NCBI GenBank assembly: GCA_030789695.1
Contig: CM061141.1
Span: 173,366,807-173,430,806 of the forward strand
Source: Scilla litardierei
Lineage: Eukaryota; Streptophyta; Magnoliopsida; Asparagales; Asparagaceae
DNA: 64,000 bases
Direction: 5' to 3'
Positions 57,325 to 64,000 of the stretch are shown here, piece after piece. Position numbers and translations under genes: made by a program. The stretch's first letter is position 1, and each line of letters opens with the position of its first letter. A model generated the notes under the pieces. The model was not told where the DNA came from. It saw only the letters and a program-made list of their open reading frames with translations, and ran no database searches.

Positions 57325-57595
57325 ATGCACGATTGATTGTTCATGGAAATCTATAGCTTATCCTCCCTTTTCACTATTTGGATATCAAGTATTATGACTT
57401 AGGCATCCTGAATCGAGATGCCACAGATGACAAGGTCATTGTTGAAAGTGTCGAAGCTACTCTTTAGTATGTTCTTCTCTTTTTCCCGGTGGGTTTCAGA
57501 TGCAGACACAGAGGATTATGGTTTCGAGCACTCAGTTTTAAAATCTTGCAATTGTTTTAAAATTAGTTTTAAGCTTACTTATTTTTGAAGGATCC
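57325..57595. other. short gap between LARD and copia element, nothing recognised
   Basis: Begins with the right ATGCA duplication. A short open stretch reads LGILNRDATDDKVIVESVEA but is too short to place. Confidence 0.4.
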
Positions 57596-58194
57596 TGTCC
57601 AAAACAGAGTTAGGATCGATAATATGAAGTTTAGACTTACGCTTGCGTACGCTGCACGGTAGTCTACGAACTTCGCCTTCGGATTCGCCACGACAGATCG
57701 AGTCTACTCACGAGCGGAGTAAGGCTACTAAATCCACAATCTAAATCTCTACTTTAGATTAAGAACTTGGATAGAGGGAGAGGAAATATTTCTGCAGAGC
57801 TTCGCTAGGATGAAGATGCATGCATGAATTTCATGCAAAAGGTGTAAGGAAAATGGCTAACCCTTGGGTCTTATTTATAGCCCCCAAGGTAGTTATTTTA
57901 GGGTAAATTGTTCCTTTGGAACAATTTAACTAAAGCGTACCATCATACATGGCACATTATAAGCTTAAGTTGTACCATATGCATGGTACAACATAAGCTT
58001 AAGATATTCCCCCTTTATTAGCCATATGTCGCATGCACTTATGCATATATAATGCGACTTTCCCACTCATCCAGAGATCCTCTCCGCAAGGGAACAGATT
58101 CCCTTTGCACACGACTTTGTGTACGCGACGTTCGAGGTCCGTATTCCCTCATACATCCCCCACAAGGGTGTACAAACGTCTTCCATATCCAACA
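57596..58194 (-). repeat. 3' LTR of the copia element
   Basis: On the minus strand it starts TGTTGGATATGG at 58194, directly after the purine tract AGTGTGAGTGGGAGA (58195-58209), and ends about 57596 with GGACA. The left limit is set by the expected TGT...ACA ends and is not confirmed by a second LTR. A TATA box, CTATAAATAA, is at 57871-57880 on the minus strand. Confidence 0.65.
57871..57880 (-). promoter_or_regulatory. TATA box in copia LTR
   Basis: CTATAAATAA on the minus strand after a G-run (CTTGGGGG), about 315 bases from the LTR start; a plausible core promoter. Confidence 0.55.
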
Positions 58195-59224
58195 TCTCCC
58201 ACTCACACTTGAGGGGATTGTAAGAGAACGTCTTTCTCTTAGTTCTTTCATCTATCATACCGAGAAATAGACCGTGCGACCGTCATGCGCGTAGAGTCTG
58301 TTGTTGTGCACTTGTTAGAGATACACAACGACCTCGAAGGTGCAAAGTTGAGTAGTTCAACGCATGCTTTACCCTAGATTATTTCTTCACATTTCTTATA
58401 CTTTATATTCAACAATTGAATCCCATCTGGATCACAATTGGCTGGCCAGCTTTGAATCATTAAAGTCCAAATGTGAATATGAAATCAATCTTCCTCTTCT
58501 TGCGAACCTTCTGATCTTGACTAGACTCGCTTTTCTAACGTGCCCCGCCGAGTCGAATTATCATAGCCCATAAGTAACACGCTAAGATAGCGATCATCTC
58601 GTCAAATCTAAAGGAACCAATTGAAGTCCTTGAGGGTAAGAGTTAAGACCCGTATGGCCTTTGAGTCTCACATAATAGCAAACATTATTGCTACTAACTC
58701 AGTGGTCGAAATGCATACGTGGTATGAACACGTATTACAACATCACTCCTTTCCCAGGGAGAGTATGTCTTAATGATGTTGTACGGATGAAAGATCAGAC
58801 ATCACAGTGCCTATATTTTGAGTCCGCTTACTACTCATAAAATATTCCCGGACTCTCATCATGCATAAGACAGATAGGATTTTAAAAAAAATCCTATGAG
58901 ATCTCTTTCAAATATCCTTGTGATACAGATCTCAGATCTTTTGTAAGCATCCATATGATGCAGATCTTTCATTCGACTATCTTGTTTAAGTCATGACTCT
59001 AAATCATTCGTCTAATGATTTTGACTTTAAACTAGTCTCATCTCTATCTTATCCATCTGATAAGATAAGGCGGTTGCTCATGTGAGAGAGCCAACCTTAA
59101 TCTGTCCGACATACACACAATTCAGCTGAGATTTCAAAAATGTACACAAACATTTCTAAAGAAATTCATATGCAATGTTTGAAAAAGAACTTATTCTTTT
59201 ATTAATTTTGATCATTTACAGACA
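58195..59224 (-). other. copia 3' noncoding region
   Basis: About 1 kb between the RNase H end and the purine tract, with no open frame of note. Such long 3' leaders occur in several plant copia families. Confidence 0.5.
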
Positions 59225-60513
59225 TGGGAATTTACATTGGTACAACTCAGCTCTTACGCAATCCTTTAGATGATAAGTGTTTGTAAAACACATTTCTGGG
59301 GATCGCTTTCGTAAGCTGATCCTCTATCATCTCATGCGTAGATATGTACCTTATGTCTACCTTCTTGGTTTTATCATAGTCTTTTGCAAATCTGCAGTTC
59401 CTTTAAGATACTGCATTATGCTCTTAACCGCTTTCCAGTGTTCTTGCCCTGGGTTGGATTGGTAACGACTTACCATTCCAACGGCAAAACAGATGTTTGG
59501 TCTTGTATGCATCATAGCGTACATAAGACTAACAACTACACTGGAATATGGAACTTTTTTCCATAATTTCCCTTTCCTTTTGGTTCTTTGGACATGATTT
59601 CAGATATAAATTATCGCATCTGCTTATAGGAGTATCAATTTGACTTGTAGTCCTACATATTAAACCGTTCTAGAACCTTCTTTATATAAGTCTCTTGTGA
59701 AAGAGAAAGAAGTTTCTTCGAACGATTCCTTGGAATCTTAATTCCAAGGATATATGTAACTTCCCCATGTCATTCATCTCAAAACTGATGAAAGTCAAGC
59801 CTTGATATCCATCACAAAGCCCTTGTCATTTCTGGTTATTAAAATGTCATCTACATATAGAGACATAATAACATGCTTGCTTTTAATCCTCTTGATATAT
59901 ACGCAGTTATCTCATCAATCATGGAAAATCCATTTGATAAGACAACTTCTTGAAATCGTATATACCATTGCCTCGAGGATTATTTAAGACCATATATGGA
60001 CTTACGAAGTTTACAAACCTTATGTTCGTTTCCTTCCTTTACAAACCCTGTTGGTTGTTCCATATAGATCTCCTCGTCCAATTCTCCATTGAGAAAGGCA
60101 GTCTTTACATCCATCTGATGTAATTTGAGGTTTAAGCAAGCTACCATTGCCAGAATCAGGCGAAACGAGGTAAAACGCACAACAGGTGAGAAGGTCTCTT
60201 CGTAGTCTATCCCTTCCTGTTGCGTAAAACCTTTCGCGACAAGGCGATCTTTATATCTATTTATAGAGCCATTTGCCTTATGCTTGATCTTGAGAACCCA
60301 TTTGTTCCCAATTGCTCTATGTCCTTTGGGTAAGTTAACTAAGTCCCAGACTTGGTTAACTTTCATGGATTTCAATTCCTCCTTCATCGCTTCCATCCAT
60401 TTGTCTTTTGTAGGGCATGATACGACCTGTTTGAAAGTAGCAGGCTCGTCATCATCTTGTAGTAAAGTCATAAAGGTTTGCGGAAATTCATCCTCAAATC
60501 TTAGAGGAGCCAA
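59225..60513 (-). pseudogene. copia reverse transcriptase and RNase H, broken
   Basis: RT starts in an open frame (59980-60513) with WMEAMKEELKSM, WDLVNLPKGHRAIGNKWV, RLVAKGFTQQEGIDYEETFS and FLNGELDEEIYMEQPTGF. A TAA follows SIYGLK; the sequence then continues in other frames through WYIRFQEV and LYVDDILITRND, so the YVDD active site survives. RNase H starts with SLMYAMMHTRPNICFAVG and WKAVKSIMQYLKGTADL, then jumps (about 59365-59385) to VDIRYISTHEMIEDQLTKA. The middle of the domain, with its catalytic acidic residues, is therefore deleted. Confidence 0.85.
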
Positions 60514-60537
60514 CCTTGTATGACTACTACGTCGTAT

Positions 60538-61834
60538 TTAAGATTCTTCAAGTCCTTGTTGACTCGAATTTAGATCAATTCTAATATCACTCCTACTTGA
60601 AATGTCGTTAGAATTGCTCCCACTTGGATCATTATTCCCGTATGGAATAGGATAATCGTCATTCGTATAATCCATTGGTGAAGGTTGAAACGTATTTTCG
60701 TTTTCACCCAAGAATTCTCCCACTCGAATGAGGCAATCCTTCTTGATCATAAATCTCAAATAGAGATAAGTCCTGACTTATCTCGCCCTGTCTTGGAAAC
60801 TCGTTTTCCAAGAAAGTGACATCCCTCGACTCAAACTCAATTAGCCCACCATTGTCTTCCTGACTAACAAAAACATAACCTTTGGAGTTTTTTTTGCGTA
60901 TCGTTTAAAGATACATTTTCTTCCCCTTGGCCCAAGTTTAACATATTTATGGGAGGAAATATGTGCGTAGAATGCACAACCCCAAGGTTTCAAAATGTTT
61001 AAGTCAGGAGACCTTTGGTTCCACAACTCACAAGGAGTGGAGCTAACTGATTTCGAGGGTACGCGGTTTAAAATGAAAACGGCCGTCAATAATGCATCAC
61101 CCCAAAAGGTGATTGGCAAGTTAGCTTGAGCCATTATTGAACGGACCATTTCCATTAAAAATCCTATTTCTCCTTTCTGCAACACCGTTTTGTTGAGGAG
61201 TACAAGGCATAGTTACCTGATGTACTATGCCTTTGTCATCACAAAGTTCCTTAAAACTTGTTGATTGATATTCACCGCCCCTATCGGTTCGCAAGACCTT
61301 AATTTTGCGATCTAATTGATTCTCCACTAAACTCATATAGTTTTTAAAGCAAGCCAAAGCATCACTTTTGTGGGATATCAAATAGATATGTCCGAATCGG
61401 GTGAAATCATCAATAAAAGTGATGAAATAGGACTTTCCGCGTCTTGTCTAGACATTCATCGGACCACATATGTCCGAATGGATAAGCTGTAATGGAACCT
61501 CGGCCCTTGTGCCGGTTCCAAACGGCTTGCGACAAGATTTCCCCACAAGGCAATGTTCACAGGTCGACATTTCAACCTTTGAAACATTGGATAGAAGGCC
61601 ACGTTTGGCAAGTCTATCCATACGCGTTGGTCCAATATGACCAAGCCTTATGTGCCAACAAATTATATTAGACTCATTAGTCAAAGAATTTGTCACAAGG
61701 AAATTTTCATTACATGAGGAACCATACATTGTACTTATTACAATAAATCCTTTGAAATACAAACCCAGTACCAATAAAGGAATTATTACAAAACAGGTCC
61801 ATATTACAATCATGAAGGAACCAACTATAACCAA
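60538..61834 (-). pseudogene. copia integrase and integrase-RT linker, frameshifted
   Basis: The HHCC zinc domain reads WHIRLGHIG and CEHCLVGK (61448-61834). The catalytic core shows SDICGPM, LRTDRGGEY and TPQQNGVAERRNR (61121-61381), so D, D and E motifs are visible. A frameshift follows AERRNR; the frame resumes with MVRSIMAQANLPITFWGDAL and CAFYAHISSHKYVKLGPRG (60841-61185). The Ser/Asn-rich linker (60538-60759) ends in a TAA just before the RT domain. Another frame break lies near 61440. Confidence 0.85.
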
Positions 61835-62041
61835 GACCCATTAAATTGACCACAGTTTTAATATTCCTTTGAATATATGGAATGAAGAGAACATCATGAA
61901 GTAGGAGAGTGCGGCCGTTGTCCAAGACTAGCTTGTGAGTCCCAACGCCTTTCACTTCAACACGTGTGTTGTTTCCTACATTGATCCACTTTATTCCTTA
62001 GGGTATCCGGTGATACTCCACGAAGGACCGTCTGTCTTTTG
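61710..62041 (-). pseudogene. copia protease remnant, catalytic site missing
   Basis: The stretch after gag reads SFVEYHRIP, WINVGNNTRVEVKGVGTHKL and LLHDVLFIPYIQRNI, which normally follows the protease catalytic site. The D-S-G-A motif that should precede it is absent: the sequence goes from the gag stop almost directly to this segment, so a deletion removed the catalytic Asp. Confidence 0.65.
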
Positions 62042-62908
62042 CTATGTGGTCGGTGGCACCTCGTCACTTCCACTCGTACACGAACGAGCATAGTGACCGA
62101 GCTTGTTGCACTTGAAGCACTTGATCCTTTTCAAGTCTTTCTTCTTGTGCCATTTCTTGTGCCCACCCTTATGTTTGGGTTCCTTGGTAGACTCAGGTTG
62201 CTTATTACGTTCATTAGAAGACTTCGAACGATCTTTACATTTCTTTCCCTCGTGTGAGGAACTAGCAACCATGTGCACTTCTGCACTTGGCTTGGCAGCC
62301 GCAAGCCGCTCTTCCTCTAATTCGAGGTGCTTGGAAACATCGTTGAAGGTCTTGATGCTCTCATTATGAGTGAGATGCATCTTCATCTGATCCCACCCAT
62401 TTGGTAGGGAACGTATGACTGCTTGGATTTGTTTCTCATCTGTGAGCACATGACCTGCATCCTTTAACTCTGAGATAAGGTTTGCCATATGTCGCAGATG
62501 TTTCCCCATGGAATGATCTGGACGTTTCTTATATGTATCGAACCTTATAGTTAATGCGCGAAGTTTGGACACCGATGTGCCACCGAACTTCTCCTCTAGC
62601 TTGGACCATATGTCCATGGCTAGGTCATGTTCTCGGAAGATGCGCATTATGTCATCAGCCATACTGCTTAATAACGTAATGCGCGCTATCTTGTTCTTCC
62701 GAGACCAAGCATCAAAAGCTTCCTTGTCTCGTCGGTGTTGGGCCGTAGTGCCCAACTCGGGTTCAATCATAACGTTCTTTAGAGTTTCGAGCACTTCTTG
62801 CTCCTCTAGAACGTATTTTATCTTGATGGACCAAAGGTTGTAATTATCGTCGTTGAGTTTTTCACCTCTGTTTAACTCAGCGACGATATTCTTTGAAGCG
62901 GAAGACAT
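62042..62908 (-). CDS. copia gag, open
   Basis: 288 codons from MSSASKNIVAELNRGEKL to a TAG. The N-terminal part has LNDDNYNLWSIKIKYVLEEQ, the UBN2-like capsid fold has DIWSKLEEKFGG, KLRALTIRFDTYK and IRSLPNGWDQMKMHLTH. A Lys-rich stretch leads to a CCHC zinc knuckle, CFKCNKLGHYARSC. It is the RNA-binding particle protein of the element and is the only open gene it retains; that gag ends in its own stop may be a lesion, as copia elements usually read gag and pol in one frame. Confidence 0.85.
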   Translation of the reverse strand: MSSASKNIVAELNRGEKLNDDNYNLWSIKIKYVLEEQEVLETLKNVMIEPELGTTAQHRRDKEAFDAWSRKNKIARITLLSSMADDIMRIFREHDLAMDIWSKLEEKFGGTSVSKLRALTIRFDTYKKRPDHSMGKHLRHMANLISELKDAGHVLTDEKQIQAVIRSLPNGWDQMKMHLTHNESIKTFNDVSKHLELEEERLAAAKPSAEVHMVASSSHEGKKCKDRSKSSNERNKQPESTKEPKHKGGHKKWHKKKDLKRIKCFKCNKLGHYARSCTSGSDEVPPTT

Positions 62909-63423
62909 TTTACTTTTAAAATGCTACAAAAGACACAAAACCGAAGGTTTGATCAAAACATTGCATAAAAATTCTTAAAATATAACTCCCACTTGAAATG
63001 ATAATAGAATATCCCATTTGGATAGTTCTAAAAATTCAAATCCCACTTGGAATTATATTATATTTGATAAGTTACTTTCGAAAAATATTGAAGATGTTGT
63101 TCTAGAATCGAAAAGGTCTCTATGATTCCAATCACCATCTAGAACAACCTTCAATATTCCCCCATCACTTATCAAACAATCGTACTCTTATAGTACTTCA
63201 CAGCGGAAAATTACTTTTGAAAAACATATCTTTCAAAATGGAATAGGTGAGAGTTTGCGCAAAGAATTTCAGCGCAACAATTGCCAAGCCACGAGACCTG
63301 TTCTACACACCCATGGGTTAGATAACCATGGCCGGATCGTGGTAGGACTTGAAATTCTAAATTGCGCTATCCCGATTAAGGACGGGACATAACCTATTTG
63401 AAAACATCTTTTTCAAAAAAAAT

Positions 63424-63735
63424 TTAAAATACATTGGCTAATCTCCATAGAGTAGAGCACAACGTCATAAGTACATTGGCTAATCTCCGTAGAGTAGAGC
63501 ACAATGACATGGCTAATCTCGCATGAAGTAGAGCATTACGGCTAATCTTCAAGGAGTAGAGCACTACGGCTAATCTCGCATGAAGTAGAGCATTACGGCT
63601 AATCTTCAAGGAGTAGAGCACTACGGCTAATCTCGCATGAAGTAGAGCACAACGGCTAATCTTCAAGGAGTAGAGCACTATGGCCAATCTCGCATGAAGT
63701 AGAGCACTACGGCTAATCATCAAGGAGTAGAGCCT
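63424..63735. repeat. minisatellite in copia leader, GGCTAATCT...GTAGAGCA units
   Basis: About eleven half-units of 26-28 bases alternate between CGGCTAATCTCGCATGAAG and CGGCTAATCTTCAAGGAG, each followed by TAGAGCAC. Together they form a period of about 54 bases. The array lies in the 5' untranslated leader on the minus strand. Confidence 0.85.
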
Positions 63736-63856
63736 TTAGACACCCCGTATGGGCTAGTCGGCACGTTCAAATTCGACCAAGGCCTTTTTGCCTAATTGGT
63801 CGACCAAAACACCCAGATTGGTCGACCAATGTTAATTGGTCTGAAATTTACTCCCG

Positions 63857-63937
63857 GCCAGGGCCTCTGCCCTGGCAGAGGGTGGCCAAGGGCCAGCCAG
63901 GGCCTCTGCCCTGGCCGGCCAGGGCCTCTGCCCTGGC
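63857..63937. repeat. three perfect GC-rich hairpins in copia leader
   Basis: GCCAGGGC, CTCT, GCCCTGGC occurs at 63857-63876, 63896-63915 and 63918-63937, each an 8-bp perfect stem with a 4-base loop. GTCGACCAAT-type repeats (GGTCGACCAA) lie just before. Confidence 0.85.
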
Positions 63938-64000
63938 CCCTCGGCCAGTGTAACGACTGCTTTTCATGTATCTGGATTTTATATATAATATATGTTTTGG

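Larger units (their letters stand above)
57596..64000 (-). mobile_element. Ty1/copia LTR retrotransposon, decayed, cut by right window edge
   Basis: On the minus strand the order is gag, protease remnant, integrase, reverse transcriptase, RNase H remnant, 3' noncoding and 3' LTR, which is the copia order (integrase before RT). The 5' LTR is not found before 64000, so the leader must be over 1.09 kb long or interrupted. The element carries frameshifts and stops in pol and deletions in protease and RNase H, while gag is open. Confidence 0.85.

Noticed and set aside
63424..63937. CRISPR-like array from the regular 54-base repeats
   Set aside because: Units are contiguous without unique spacers and the context is a plant retrotransposon.
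1..64000. tRNA, rRNA or bacterial-type operons
   Set aside because: None seen on either strand; all structure is that of eukaryotic transposons.

Overview
The window is a stretch of plant nuclear DNA, almost certainly from a flowering plant. It is packed with nested transposable elements and shows no intact host gene. The evidence is plant-type Ty3/gypsy and Ty1/copia retrotransposons with target-site duplications, plant-style Helitron termini and a RepHel protein, GT-AG introns, and captured fragments of plant gene families (R2R3-MYB, ROP GTPase, CTR1-like kinase, H+-pyrophosphatase). I cannot narrow the species further.

Layout. (1) 1-9171: the 5' half of a minus-strand chromovirus-like gypsy element that runs off the left edge (RT-RNase H, protease, gag, then its 5' LTR). 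An intron-like sequence splits gag from protease. A 3.28 kb solo LTR of a related family sits inside that LTR, flanked by the duplication GCATA. (2) 9172-9948: short remnant DNA with a BRCT-like exon and a (TACA)n tract. (3) 9949-26725: a non-autonomous, gene-capturing Helitron on the plus strand. It consists of a truncated 6.1 kb copy abutting a complete copy at 16048, and ends in a textbook hairpin plus CTAG. (4) 26729-26810: an (AT)41 tract, followed by the 5' end of a second, related Helitron. (5) 26811 to about 47.6 kb: repeat-rich Helitron DNA. It holds a 7.43 kb Tat-lineage, gag-only LTR element (30003-37433, duplication GGTAT), a RepHel gene (38386-44824) whose 5' exon is amplified in tandem, and ROP GTPase and Raf-like kinase exon fragments. 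(6) 48072-57324: a LARD-like non-coding LTR element (duplication ATGCA) with 3.35 kb LTRs, in the same orientation as the chromovirus and sharing its primer-proximal sequence. (7) 57596-64000: a decayed minus-strand Ty1/copia element running off the right edge.

How the parts relate. Several pairs look like autonomous and dependent partners. The RepHel Helitron has a 5' end resembling that of the gene-capturing Helitron. The chromovirus shares its LTR-adjacent leader with the coding-free LARD. The Tat element keeps gag and an antisense Transposase_28-type gene but has no pol, so it would need helper enzymes. Nearly all coding lesions in RepHel are TGA stops where Arg CGA is expected, and a sister exon shows the CGA/TGA pair directly. 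This points to decay driven by cytosine methylation. All identities come from reading motifs by eye; no database search was run.
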